Shown one piece after another: positions 12,158-24,889 of a DNA stretch of 64,000 nucleotides. The position numbers and the translations under genes are program-made. The stretch comes from Enoplolaimus lenunculus (lineage: Eukaryota > Nematoda > Enoplea > Enoplida > Thoracostomopsidae), in the NCBI GenBank assembly GCA_030248215.1, contig JASANG010000048.1:1-64000 (forward strand), given 5' to 3'. Within the stretch, counting starts at the first letter, position 1. Each line of letters opens with the position of its first letter. The notes beneath the pieces were generated by a model, which saw only the letters and a program-made list of their open reading frames with translations, was not told the DNA's origin and did no database searches.

Positions 12158-12342
12158 GACGGTTTAGTTATAATCGTATCCTTTTAATACGATATGGCTT
12201 AGGTTTCGGCTTTGGCTTGCAAACATTGTTGTACTACCGTTACGTCACGCAAAGTACGCCATTGGCCGACAAGGCCAAAGAGAGAACGCTACTGCTGTTG
12301 ACGGGTGATAGTTCGAGCGAACAGAATTCGGTTGAATCCTGA
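12158..12342 (+). CDS. Orphan terminal exon, unknown membrane protein
   Basis: A strong acceptor (TGTTCTTTTATTGTCAG) precedes 61 codons ending in TGA. The encoded tail has one hydrophobic stretch around 'GLGFGFGLQTLLYYRY', then a charged, Ser-rich end (TGDSSSEQNSVES). I do not recognise the family. Codon composition differs from the surrounding AT-rich repeats, which is why I keep it. Its upstream exons were not found. They could lie among the repeats at 6440-12150, or this could be a decayed exon. Confidence 0.35.
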
Positions 12343-12419
12343 GTTATTAGGTGCTCGCAAAGCAGATCAGTCCATTCACTTTTGAAAATAAAATTTGATG
12401 TACACCAGTCGTAGTGGGA

Positions 12420-13080
12420 CTACATGTATTGAGCGAAGCTCAAACACACGTACGCAGTTAAGCTAATATGCAAATTAGTTATTAGCTAACTATTAATTTA
12501 TTAGTTTTGGATGTTTGTAAACAATTTATTCAGATTCCTCGCACTCAAAAACCCTAAAGTAAGCCTAATAATTTGAGAAATAATTTAAAAAGCCATTATT
12601 TAGGCTTATCAATTAAGCAAATATGCAAATTAGCCATTAGCTAACGATTTGATAATCGGTTTTAAAGGTTTGTAGACAATTTATTCAGATTAATCGCACA
12701 AAAACCCATTATTGTTGAAACAGATTAACGGCTTGAAACCCTGATAATTAGTGAAATATTGCAAAAACGAACTATGCAAATTAGCCTGTGGCTAATGAAC
12801 TGCTTAAAATTTCAAAACCCCAATGCGAGGTTAAAGCTCCAGAATAATTGGTTTTCAAACAAAAAAAGTTTATCATAATCGGTTCAGCCATTCCTGAGAT
12901 TTTTTGTGGGACGGACAGACGGACAGACGGACAGATGAACAGACGGACAGACGGACAGACGAACAGACGGACAGACGGACAGACGGACGGACGGACATCC
13001 ACCTGTCGACCGCAGAGTACAAAACATAAAACGCTTCGCGGACACTCTGAGCTTCGCTCGGAGTTTCGCTTCACTTAAAA
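12420..13080. mobile_element. Long dispersed repeat with GACA minisatellite
   Basis: Contains TGCAAATTAG-type motifs, a block with AACCCCAATGCGAGGTTAAA, an 80-bp run of GGACAGAC units (12908-12990) and a GAAGCG-rich end. About 300 bp match the region 43350-43780 in reverse orientation, so this is a dispersed family. The GACA run makes low-complexity Cys/Ser/Val frames on the minus strand that are not genes. Confidence 0.6.
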
Positions 13081-13155
13081 ATGGGTACTTAATTTTAAAG
13101 ATGACTGAAAATTGCAGTGCCACACAATTTTTTCATCTCAAGTCTGATAATTGTG

Positions 13156-13375
13156 CACTGCAAAAAATCGTGAGTCAAATTGACTCTCTCCTAAATAGGC
13201 TTTTCGGGACTACACAAACTGAGTCAAATGCGACTCCGTCAGAGTTAAATTTGACTCACTGGGCCACTTAGGTGTGTCGAATTTGACTCTGGCGGAGTCG
13301 AATTTGACTCAATTTGTGTAGTCCGGAAAAGCCTATTTCGGGGACAGTCAATTTGACTCACCGTTTTTCGCAGTG
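13156..13375. mobile_element. TGAGTC hairpin element, family B
   Basis: Ends CACTGCAAAAAATCGTGAG and CTCACCGTTTTTCGCAGTG, with TTGACTC/GAGTCAA interior motifs as in the copies at 1500 and 17917. Confidence 0.75.
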
Positions 13376-13479
13376 TGAACTGCGAATCTCAAAGCATTAA
13401 AGTTCAAAACAATCCCCGTTTAAGATTGCACTCGTGCAGTTGCATCCCCAAAATTGAGGCGTCCAAAACCCCAGCAAAA

Positions 13480-14040
13480 TTCAAAGTAAATTTATGTTCA
13501 AATCGAAGTCATTTGGATGAAAACCCAAAGTAACATTTTTCAAATTTAAGTCATTTGCATAAAAACCAGCAAGAGTCAAAGTGAAAAAATTTTCAAATTT
13601 AAGTCATTTGGATAAAAACCCAACAACAGGCAAAGTAAAAAATTTTCAAATTTAAGTCATTTGGATAAAAACCCAACAACAGGCAAAGTAAAAAATTTTC
13701 AAAATTAAGTCATTTGGATAAAAACCCAACAACAGGCAAAGTAAAAAATTTTCAAATTTAAGTCATTTGGATAAAAACCCAACAACAGGCAAAGTAAAAA
13801 ATTTTCAAATTTAAGTCATTTGGATAAAAACCCAACAACAGGCAAAGTAAAAAATTTTCAAATATATATAAGTCATTTGCATAAAAACCCAGCAAGATTC
13901 AAAGTGAAAAAATTTTCAAATTTAAGTCATTTGGATAAAAACCCAGCAACAGTCAAAGTAAAAAATTTTCAAACTTAAGTCATTTGCATATAAACCCAGC
14001 AAGATTCAAAGTGAAAAAAGTTTCGAATTGAAGTTATTTG
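13480..14040. repeat. 53-bp minisatellite, about 10-11 units
   Basis: Repeats of TTTAAGTCATTTGGATAAAA followed by an ACCCAACAACAGGCAAAG segment. Central units are nearly identical; flanking units diverge (CATTTGCATA, AGATTCAAAG variants). This is the usual picture of an array homogenised in its middle. It ends just upstream of the ionotropic-receptor-like gene. Confidence 0.85.
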
Positions 14041-14222
14041 GATGCCATCATCAACCGTTGTGGACTAAAATTCTTGTTTTTACGTGGTGTTCCTGTAGGC
14101 ATTTCGTATATATTATAAAGTTTGTCTTCAGGATATACCCTTTGGCCATATGAACCATAAAATAAATAATATCTTAAACACAATACTTTTAACCAATTTG
14201 ATCGGATATGGCACACTCGCAG

Positions 14223-17200
14223 CTCACTTTGCGTTTAGTCAGCTACCCGTTACATCCATTTACTGAGCCATGCTTCAATCATTACCCAAACCGAAAGCTG
14301 TGCCCCAACCCTGGTCTAGAAATTCTACTCATGGTTCAATTGCTATCTGGTGGCGGATTTAACCTTTCATTCATTAAAGTTGATACAAAGGTTGAAGCAG
14401 TGCAATTGCTTGCCAACGGGAGTGCAGACATTAGTGGATTTGTGTTGAACTTAATGCACGTTGAACACGTATCGCAGGAGTACAATGGCACAATTGTGGG
14501 CACTCCTGTAATAATTGAAGACAATGCGGTATTTATTACGGTGCCGGACACATATGACTTGTTTTCGAGTCGTAAGTTGGTCAAAAAATATTTTAGACAA
14601 ATGCTTTCGAAGGTAAATCTAACTTTTAGTATTTAATTGTTACGCCTATGGGATGAGATCGAAAACATTTCAAATTGGGTGAAGCAATCGGAGGTGAGAA
14701 AAAACCGTAAACGGAGCTGTGGGTTGACAAATTTTTGCCCAGCCGGAACTGGAAGTGAAGCGAAATTTAGTTACAAAAACTAATGTATAGAATTTTAACA
14801 AATTTGAACAACAATTTTCAAAGAAATGTCTAAAAATTGTTTGTTATAATCTTCTTTTTAATTTAATTTTGTGCAATGAAAATTTTGAAAACTGCCCCAA
14901 AGTTAAAAATAAACTGGAACAAACGAACAATTTTACGCGAAAACAATAAATTTATTACTGAAAAATTGGCGCAACCTCAAACAAATAAATTTGCCGGAAC
15001 CGGAAGTCGACTCCTGCCCAACGCGAAGCGGAGCGGGAGGCAGACTTCCGGTTGTCCCCTGGTTTTTGGCTAGCGCCGTAATTATCGAATATAACCAGTT
15101 GATCATATAGGTCGCGTTACTTCTAACCCAAATCAACGTTGCGCATAAAAATCAATCATATTATCAGCGTTTACAGTCCGTTTTTCAGCACAAATCTTCG
15201 CTTTACTGATAAAATACGCAACTGGAAAAAAGTTACCTGGTGTACGCAAGATATTGTTTCGTTTATATTGTTGCTTTCAGCGCTCAGACTGCTAGAACCG
15301 TACACGTACGGCGTTTGGTTGACGTTTGGAGTGACAGCTTTCGCAACAATCACCGTTATTGCTTTATTACGATTCTACTGGACAAGATTAGGAGAAATTT
15401 CACAAAAGATGTTTCGATCGCTGACGTCACGTCGATTAGCAATTGCTGGTCTCGGGTTGACTCTGACAGTGATTCTTGGATTATACCGAAACATTGTGGT
15501 GATTATGATGGCTAAGGATAGTTCGCATCATTCTGCACCAACGTTAAAGTATGTAAATATTTTATTGGCTTCAAAACTTGAATGTTAGGCCCATGTTACT
15601 TTAAAGGGCGTCCATGTTTCTGGCGGGTCTATAAAAGAGTAGGTTTAGATTCTAGATTACATTTTTTTGCTTAGGCTTAGGCTTAGGAACACATTTTTGC
15701 AACGATTAGGCTTAAGCTTAGACTTAGGAATACGCTTAATCTACTGTTACACCCCTAAAAGTAACATTGGCCAAATGTTACAAGTTTTATTTTTTCTGTT
15801 ATAAATACACGCCCATCGGCGTTTTTTGCAAAGTGGTCGGAGTTTGAAAATTTTTTGCATATTTGAGCTTCTCATGATTTCTGCTAATTATTGCACAATA
15901 CGGTTATGGTTTGTCAGCGTTTAAGGAACGCGATGGAAATTGCAACGGCTGTTAAACGCAAAGAATGCCGCTTGGTTGTATTTCGCGATTACGCTGCGGA
16001 CCACACTAACGTGTTTCCTCAACTGAAATGGAACAGTGATCAGCAACACCAGCAGCAGCAACAACGAACGAATCACGAATGGATTACTGTACAGGAACGA
16101 TTGTTTGCTGAAGCTTATGAAGTAAACCGGCCAATGGTATTGGTGGAAGGAGGCATCGATGCTCCAATTGAATACTTATTCGCCAATCAGGAACAAGCAA
16201 AACACGATCATCAATGCTTAATCGCTGTTGATTGGGCGAACAGAATTCCTCATATTAAAGTAAAAGTTTTTGTCGTTCTATTGGGCTTCGGAGGGGGGAG
16301 TCTTTGGCTTCCTCTCCTTACACCCCTCATTATCATCATTTTTATTAAATATGAAACCGGCGGTGAATGATCTAACAATCGTCAAGATTAAACATCAGTC
16401 TACAAAGCTTCGAATGAACTGTTGAAATTAATTGTAACATTTGCTATTTCACTATAATTATAGAACGGCAAAATTTTGCTCAGCCATCGGCTCCAGAAAA
16501 TTTTGTCAGCCTCCGACTGTGGCGTTGATTTACGTCTCTCAGTCTGTGTGCCATACTTTACAAATTGAAATTGGTACTTTGACGAGCGCAATGCGACATT
16601 AGTAAACGCATACTTCTAAGCGTAAGGCCTACGCCTAAGACTTAACGAACCTGTTCTTACGTCTAAGCCTAAGCACGAGAAATCATCCAAAATCGAAGTT
16701 TTATTTTATTCCAGCCCCTCAAAAAACAGTGCGCCTATCTCATGGACCGAACAAAGTATACCCGTTGAAATAATGTACTGTAGTGACGATGCGCATAGGG
16801 AGGGATGACTAACATTTATATCGATTCTCCACAGAGTACCCCCCCACGCTGTTCGGTTCTCGACTGTTATTTAGTTTTCAATCCATTCCAATGATTTGGA
16901 ACACACACCTTTAATTCATGATAGCCAGTTCGTTTTGTTTAATTATATTGCTTTAGGAATATATACTTTTAACAACATGAGTATATGTTGCTATGAATTC
17001 AAGCTAACATCATACTTTGAGCAGAGGCGCATCCAAAACATTTTTGACAGGGGGGCTGGCTGGCAAGTGTTATGAAACGAAAAAATTGTAAGGTAAGGGA
17101 CCTTAGCATTTTGACAAAAAAATTTTGACGGGGGTGTACACCCCGCCCCCCCCCTCTGGATCCGCTAGTGACTTTGAATATATATGGTCCAGAAAGCATG

Positions 17201-20200
17201 TAAGTACGCACTCTTGTTTGGGTAATTGCCGTTTGTACATATTTTACTAATAACTTTAAAATCAATGTAATCAATAAAATTGCGCAAATAGACTCGTATT
17301 GATTCATTGACACCGGATTGTTAACTGCCCGCTCTTATTCGGCTCACTACAGTATACTACGTTCAATAAATCGACTGACATGTATTTCTAAATTGGATGT
17401 TTTTTTTACTATTTTCAGGCGTTATTTCCATCGGTCCACATAATCAACGATCCCGATATACACCGAACATTACTGCTTCATATTATGTCAAATCGTAGTC
17501 TTAACACAGCGATACAGCAACGAATCAAATCAGCGTTAACGGCCGTTTCAACAGCCGATGCTTATCAGCAAATCGCTATTCGTCAAATGGTAAAGGTAAG
17601 TCGTGTTCTAAACGGTATATACGACAATTCGTCACCCGACAACTCGTCGACCAACTATTTTTAATCCAAAATGACATTGACCCGACGTTTCGTTATCCAT
17701 CACTATATGCTTCGGCTTAGGTTTAAGATTACGCTTAGGATTATGCTTTTAGATTGATTCACAGGTTTTAGGATACTGTCGGACGACAAGTTGTCGGGCG
17801 ACGAATTGTCGCAGATTCGTCCTGAACAACCGTTTTGGTCTCATCGATCCGGTTACCCCAAGCACTATAAGGTGTTACTGATGTATTGCAAAACAGCATT
17901 TGGAGTAGTGTTTCTACACTGCAAAAAATGGTGAGTCAAATTGACTCCCTTCGAAATAGGCTCTACGGGACTGAACAAATTGAGTCCAATCAGACTCCAC
18001 CAGAGACAAATTCGGCTCACTTAGTTGCACGTTTGACTCTGGCGGAGTCGAATTTGACTCAGTTTGTGTAGTCCCGTAGAGCCTATTTCGGAGGGAGTCA
18101 ATTTGACTCATCATTTTTTGCAGTGTATATTTTAGCTACAACAATTTGTGAGAACGATGCCGAAATTCCTAAGCCGAAGCCAAAGCGTAAACGCGGGTTT
18201 ATAGCCCAGCCCATAGTGGAAGAATTTTGCTTAGGTTTAGAGTTGGGTCTAGCTTTAATTAGACTTAATGGGGCTTAGACTTAAAAATTTGTTAATACTA
18301 TTGCTACGGCCCTCAGCTATACATTGTCTATCTGTCGGTTGGGGGGAACATGTCACTGTATGGAGAAACAACAAAAGTACCCGATTTATACTATATTTCG
18401 TGAAAATTCTATTTGAAATCTAAACATTAAAATATTTTACCTTGAAACAAATGTGGTTATCCGGGCCCGTAATGTGTGTAGCACCTATGACCAGTTTGTG
18501 ATAGGGCTTGTAACTTTCGAACCGGGCAATGCTGAGGCTCAAAATTTTGCAAATTTTTTCGTATATGATTTGCTCTACGCTTGTACCAATTTTGAGTTCA
18601 ACAACTGGAATTAGTGAGCTTGAAAACCTATTACTAATGACAATTGCTATACACATTTGAGAATATAGACCCAGGTTCACACAAATACGTGGTGTGGCGG
18701 ATAGTTGCTATACACATTTGAGAATATGTACCCAGGTTCACACAATTACGTGGTGTGGTGGATAGTTGCTACACATTTGAGAATATGTACCCAGGTTCAC
18801 ACAATTACGTGGTGTGGTGGATAGTTGCTATACACATTTGAGAATATGTACCCAGGTTTCACACAATTACGTGGTGTGGTGGATAGTTGCTATACACATT
18901 TGAGAATATGTACCCAGGTTTCACACAATTACGTGGTGTGGTGGATAGTTGCTATACACATTTGAGAATATGTACCCAGGTTTCAAACAATTACGTGGTG
19001 TGGTGGATAGTTGCTATAAACATTTGAGAATATGTACCCAGGTTTCAAACAATTACGTGGTGTGGTGGATAGTTGCTATAAACATTTGAGAATATGTACC
19101 CAGGTTTCACACAATTACGTGGTGTGGTGGATAGTTGCTATACACATTTGAGAATATGTACCCAGGTTTCAAACAATTGCGTGGTGTGGTGGATAGTTGC
19201 TATAAACATTTGAGAATATGTACCCAGGTTTCACACAATTACGTGGTGTGGTGGATAGTTGCTATACACATTTGAGAACATGGACCCAGGTTCACACAAT
19301 TACGTGGTGTGGTGGATAGTTGCTATACACATTTGAGAATATTGAGAATATGTTCCCACGATTCACACAATTACGTGGTGTGGTGGATAGTTGCTATACA
19401 CATTTGAGAATATGTACCCAGGTTTCACACAATTACGTGGTGTGGTGGATAGTTGCTATACACATTTGAGAATATGTACCCAGGTTTCAAACAATTACGT
19501 GGTGTGGTGGATAGTTGCTATAAACATTTGAGAATATGTACCCAGGTTTCAAACAATTACGTGGTGTGGTGGATAGTTGCTATAAACATTTGAGAATATG
19601 TACCCAGGTTTCACACAATTACGTGGTGTGGTGGATAGTTGCTATACACATTTGAGAATATGTACCCAGGTTTCAAACAATTACGTGGTGTGGTGGATAG
19701 TTGCTATAAACATTTGAGAATATGTACCCAGGTTTCACACAATTACGTGGTGTGGTGGATAGTTGCTATACACATTTGAGAACATGGACCCAGGTTCACA
19801 CAATTACGTGGTGTGGTGGATAGTTGCTATACACATTTGAGAATATGTACCCAGGTTTCAAACAATTACGTGGTGTGGTGGATAGTTGCTATAAACATTT
19901 GAGAATATGTACCCAGGTTTCACACAATTACGTGGTGTGGTGGATAGTTGCTATACACATTTGAGAACATGGACCCAGGTTCACACAATTACGTGGTGTG
20001 GTGGATAGTTGCTATACACATTTGAGAATATTGAGAATATGTTCCCAGGTTTCACACAATTACGTGGTGTGGTGGATAGTTGCTATACACATTTGAGAAC
20101 ATGGACCCAGGTTCACACAATTACGTGGTGTGGTGGATAGTTGCTGTACACATTTGAGAATATGGACCCAGGTTCACACAATTACGTGGTGTGGTGGATA

Positions 20201-23200
20201 GTTGCTATACACATTTGAGAACATGGACCCAGGTTTCAAACAATTACGTGGTGTGGTGGATAGTTGCTATAAACATTTGAGAATATGTGCCCAGGTTTCA
20301 AACAATTACGTGGTGTGGTGGATAGTTGCTATAAACATTTGAGAACATGTACCCAGGTTTCACACAATTACGTGGTGTGGTGGAAAGTTGCTATACACAA
20401 TTGAGAATATGTACCCAGGTTTCAAACAATTACGTGGTGTGGTGGATAGTTGCTATAAACATTTGAGAATATGTACCCAGGTTTCACACAATTACGTGGT
20501 GTGGTGGATAGTTGCTATACACATTTGAGAACATGGACCCAGGTTAACACAATTACGTGGTGTGGTGGATAGTTGCTATACACATTTGAGAATATTGAGA
20601 ATATGTACCCAGGTTTCACACAATTGCGTGGTGTGGTGGATAGTTGCTATACACATTTGAGAACATGGACCCAGGTTCACACAATTACGTGGTGTGGTGG
20701 ATAGTTGCTATACACATTTGAGAATATGGACCCAGGTTCACACAATTACGTGGTGTGGTGGATAGTTGCTATGCACATTTGAGAATATTGAGAATATGTA
20801 CCCAGGTTTCACACAATTACGTGGTGTGGTGGATAGTTGCTATACACATTTGAATACATGGAGGTTTACACAATTACGTGGTGTGGTCGATAGTTGTGAC
20901 ACATTTGAGAATATGGACCCAGGTTCACACAATTACGTGGTGTGGTGGATAGTTGCTATACACATTTGAGAATATGTACCCAGGTTCACACAATTACGTG
21001 GTGTGGTGGATAGTTGCTATACACATTTGAGAATATGTTCCGATCTTCACACAATTACGTGGTGTGGTGGATAGTTGCTGTACACATTTGAGAATATGGA
21101 CCCAGGTTCACACAATTATTTGTGTGTGCGATAGTTGCTGTACACATTTGAGAATATGGACCCAGGTTCACACAATTACGTGGTGTGGTGGATAATTGCT
21201 ATACACATTTGAGAATATGTAGATAAGTTCATATACAATTAAATGGTGTGGTGGATAGTTGCTATACACATGTGAGAATATGTACCCAGGTTTCACACAA
21301 TTACGTGGTGTGGTGGATAGTTCCTTATACATTTGAGAATATGTACCCAGGTTTCACACAATTACGTGGTGTGGTGGATAGTTGCTATACACATTTGAGA
21401 ACATGGACCCAGGTTCACACAATCACTGTGGTGGTGGTGGATAGTTGCTATAGATATTTGAGAACATGGACCCAGGTTCATAGATTACGTGGTGTGGTGA
21501 TAGTTGCTTACATCTAGAATATGTACCCAGGTTCACACAATTACGTGGTGTGGTGGATAGTTGCTGTACACATTTGAGAATATGGACCCAGGTTCACACA
21601 ATTACGTGGTGTGGTGGATAGTTGCTGTACACATTTGAGAATATGGACCCAGGTTCACACAATTACGTGGTGTGGTGGATAGTTGCTATACACATTTGAG
21701 AATATGTACACAGGTTCACACAATTACATGGTGTGGTGGATAGTTGCTATACACATGTGAGAATATGTACCCAGGTTTCACACAATTACGTGGTGTGGTG
21801 GATAGTTGCTATACACATTTGAGAATATGTACCCAGGTTTCACACAATTACGTGGTGTGGTGGATAGTTGCTATACACATTTGAGAACATGGACCCAGGT
21901 TCACACAATTACGTGGTGTGGTGGATAGTTGCTATACACATTTGAGAACATGGACCCAGGTTCACACAATTACGTGGTGTGGTGGATAGTTGCTGTACAT
22001 ATTTGAGAATATGGACCCAGGTTCACACAATTACGTGGTGTGGTGGATAGTTGCTATACACATTTGAGAACATGGACCCAGGTTCACACAATTACGTGGT
22101 GTGGTGGATAGTTGCTGTACACATTTGAGAATATGGACCCAGGTTCACACAATTACGTGGTGTGGTGGATAGTTGCTATACACATTTGAGAATATGTACA
22201 CAGGTTCACACAATTACATGGTGTGGTGGATAGTTGCTATACACATGTGAGAATATGTACCCAGGTTTCACACAATTACGTGGTGTGGTGGATAGTTGCT
22301 ATACACATTTGAGAATATGTACACAGGTTCACACAATTACATGGTGTGGTGGATAGTTGCTATACACATGTGAGAATATGTACCCAGGTTTCACACAATT
22401 ACGTGGTGTGGTGGATAGTTGCTATACACATTTGAGAATATGTACCCAGGTTTCACACAATTACGTGGTGTGGTGGATAGTTGCCTATACACATTTGAGA
22501 ACATGTACACAGGCTCTCACACAATTACGTGGTGTGGTGAAGATAGTTGCTATACAGCATTTGAGAACATGGACCCAGGTTACACGAAATTCATGGGGGA
22601 TAGCGACAGCAAACCGAGATGATAAAATGTGGTGTGGTGGATAGTTGCTATACACATTTGAGAACATGGACCCAGGTTCACACAATTACGTGGTGTGGTG
22701 GATAGTTGCTGTACATATTTGAGAATATGGACCCAGGTTCACACAATTACGTGGTGTGTTGGATAGTTGCTATACACATTTGAGAACATGGACCCAGGTT
22801 CACACAATTACGTGGTGTGGTGGATAGTTGCTGTACACATTTGAGAATATAGACCCAGGTTCACACAATTACGTGGTGTGGTGGATAGTTGCTATACACA
22901 TTTGAGAATATGTACACAGGTTCACACAATTACGTGGTGTGGTGGATAGTTGCTATACACATTTGAGAATATGTACCCAGGTTCACACAATTACGTGGTG
23001 TGGTGGATAGTTGCTATACACATTTGAGAATATGTACACAGGTTCACACAATTACATGGTGTGGTGGATAGTTGCTATACACATTTGAGAATATGTACCC
23101 AGGTTTCACACAATTACGTGGTGTGGTGGATAGTTGGTATACACATTTGAGAATATGTACACAGGTTCACACAATTACGTGGTGTGGTGGATAGTTGCTA

Positions 23201-24865
23201 TACACATTTGAGAATATGTACACAGGTTCACACAATTACGTGGTGTGGTGGATAGTTGCTGTACACATTTGAGAATATGGACCCAGGTTCACACAATTAC
23301 GTGGTGTGGTGGATAGTTGCTGTACACATTTGAGAATATGTACCCAGGTTTCACACAATTACGTGGTGTGGTGGATAGTTGCTATACACATTTGAGAACA
23401 TGGACCCAGGTTCACACAATTACGTGGTGTGGTGGATAGTTGCTATACACATTTGAGAACATGGACCCAGGTTCACACAATTACGTGGTGTGGTGGATAG
23501 TTGCTATACACATTTGAGAACATGGACCCAGGTTCACACAATTACGTGGTGTGGTGGATAGTTGCTGTACATATTTGAGAATATGGACCCAGGTTCACAC
23601 AATTACGTGGTGTGGTGGATAGTTGCTATACACATTTGAGAACATGGACCCAGGTTCACACAATTACGTGGTGTGGTGGATAGTTGCTGTACACATTTGA
23701 GAATATAGACCCAGGTTCACACAATTACGTGGTGTGGTGGATAGTTGCTATACACATTTGAGAATATGTACACAGGTTCACACAATTACGTGGTGTGGTG
23801 GATAGTTGCTATACACATTTGAGAATATGTACCCAGGTTCACACAATTACGTGGTGTGGTGGATAGTTGCTATACACATTTGAGAATATGTACACAGGTT
23901 CACACAATTACATGGTGTGGTGGATAGTTGCTATACACATTTGAGAATATGTACACAGGTTCACACAATTACGTGGTGTGGTGGATAGTTGCTATACACA
24001 TTTGAGAATATGTACCCAGGTTCACACAATTACGTGGTGTGGTGGATAGTTGCTATACACATTTGAGAATATGTACACAGGTTCACACAATTACGTGGTG
24101 TGGTGGATATTTGCTATACACATTTGAGAATATGTACCCAGGTTTCACACAATTACGTGGTGTGGTGGATAGTTGCTATACACATTTGAGAATATGTACC
24201 CAGGTTTCACACAATTACGTGGTGTGGTGGATAGTTGCTATGCACATTTGAGAATATGTATCCAGGTTTCACACAATTACATGGTGTGGTGGATAGTTGC
24301 TATACACATTTGAGAATATGTACCCAGGTTTCACACAATTACGTGGTGTGGTGGATAGTTGCTATACACATTTGAGAATATGTACCCAGGTTTCACACAA
24401 TTACGTGGTGTGGTGGATAGTTGCTATACACATTTGAGAATATGTACCCAGGTTTCACACAATTACGTGGTGTGGTGGATAGTTGCTATACACATTTGAG
24501 AATATGTATCCAGGTTTCACACAATTACATGGTGTGGTGGATAGTTGCTATACACATTTGAGAATATGTAACCAGGTTTCACACAATTACGTGGTGTGGT
24601 GGATATTTGCTGTACACATTTGAGAATATGTACCCATGTTCTGCCTCGCTCGCTTGCAAATGAAACTGTTTGTACTTTTCAGGAACAAGAATACCAACAC
24701 AGTGTCTCAGAAGACACACAAATCGATGGAAATCAATCTTTGTCAGTGATTCAAATGATCGGATGTTTTTTGATAATTGCTTACGGGACCGGATTCGGTT
24801 GTATAGTTTTATTCGTGGAGCATCTAGTTGCCAAGCTTGTTGCGTTACACAGTCGACAAATTTGA
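14223..24865 (+). CDS. Ionotropic glutamate receptor-like protein, nematode type
   Basis: Exons supported at 14223-14612, about 15189-15552, 15918-16259, 17419-17595 and 24683-24865 (stop TGA). The first gives an amino-terminal ligand-binding-like segment ('LTLRLVSYP', then 'GSADISGF'). The second holds 'LRLLEPYTYGVWLTFG', like the pre-M1/M1 region, and another hydrophobic segment. The third has 'QERLFAEAYEVNRPMVLVE' and a short poly-Gln. The last holds the final membrane helix ('QMIGCFLIIAYGTGFGCIVL'). This order matches the solute-binding-family-3/iGluR-like proteins of nematodes. Exons 2-5 join in phase. Exon 1 does not join exon 2, so a small exon is missing or a border is wrong, and a signal-peptide exon was not found. 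The canonical SYTANLAAF pore motif is absent. Ligand and ion selectivity are unknown. Confidence 0.6.
14700..15065. mobile_element. Divergent family E-like element, intronic
   Basis: Arms with ACCGGAAGTCGAC and GACTTCCGGTTGTCCCCTGG facing GCCGGAACTGGAAGTGAAG. The layout resembles family E, but the outer CAGGGT end is not intact. It lies between the first two exons of the receptor-like gene. Confidence 0.4.
15588..15772. mobile_element. TTAGGC-bearing element, subfamily D2, intronic
   Basis: The outer ends GGCCCATGTTACTTTAAAGG and CCTAAAAGTAACATTGGCC are inverted repeats. The core has GCTTAGGCTTAGG hexamers preceded by a T-run. Same layout as D1 but different terminal repeats. Other D2 copies are at about 47864-47996 and 55263-55428, with a degraded one near 59260-59425. 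Confidence 0.65.
16778..17352. mobile_element. Family A element with a nested hAT-type element
   Basis: Begins CTGTAGTGAC and ends CTTATTCGGCTCACTACAG, flanked by TA. Its interior is diverged, and a smaller element is inserted at 17022-17170. It lies in an intron of the receptor-like gene. Confidence 0.55.
17022..17170. mobile_element. Short hAT-type element with 8-bp duplication
   Basis: The ends CAGAGGCGCATCCA and TGGATCCGCTAGTG are inverted repeats, flanked by ACTTTGAG (17014-17021) and ACTTTGAA (17171-17178), a 7-of-8 target duplication. The C-rich inner stretch (CCCCGCCCCCCCCC) is unusual for this AT-rich window. Non-autonomous, 149 bp. Confidence 0.65.
17629..17815. mobile_element. Family F element, intronic
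   Basis: Starts CGACAATTCGTCACCCGAC and ends GTCGGGCGACGAATTGTCG, with degraded TTAGG hexamers between. It is the inverted relative of 11588-11790. Confidence 0.65.
17917..18125. mobile_element. TGAGTC hairpin element, family B, intronic
   Basis: Ends CACTGCAAAAAATGGTGAG and CTCATCATTTTTTGCAGTG, the most symmetrical of the three copies. It lies in the last intron of the receptor-like gene, upstream of the giant minisatellite. Confidence 0.8.
18467..18665. mobile_element. Hairpin element, family G, seeding the minisatellite
   Basis: The left end CCCGTAATGTGTGTAGCACC and the right end CACATTTGAGAATAT are degraded inverted repeats. The interior matches 32030-32215 in reverse orientation over about 185 bp. 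The right end passes directly into the 61-62 bp tandem array. Confidence 0.6.
18640..24645. repeat. 6-kb minisatellite, 61-62 bp unit, ~95-100 copies
   Basis: The unit is GTGGTGTGGTGGATAGTTGC, then TATACACATTTGAGAATATG, then TACCCAGG followed by TTCACACAATTAC, with 61 or 62 bp depending on a TTC/TTTC difference. Variants form blocks: ATAAAC with TTTCAAAC units dominate 18960-20480, and GTACACAGG and CTGTACAC units dominate 21540-24100. Nine-base partial duplications (TTGAGAATA) occur near 19340, 20025, 20590 and 20785. One interrupted unit at 22580-22630 carries foreign sequence. The array fills most of the last intron of the receptor-like gene. Confidence 0.95.
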
Positions 24866-24889
24866 AACCAAAGGTGATTCCGTTTTCTG

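Noticed and set aside
12781-13123. Frames with SVRLSVCPSV repeats
   Set aside because: Low-complexity translation of the GACA run.
18420-18680. Minus-strand frame of 86 codons that looks slightly like a small globular protein
   Set aside because: It lies within the family G hairpin element. The related copy at 32030-32215 is interrupted by a stop, so the frame is chance within a non-coding repeat.
20766-24251. Open frames reading YPGFTQLRGVVDSCYTHL repeats
   Set aside because: They follow the 61-62 bp minisatellite and break whenever unit length changes; no start context, splice site or family.
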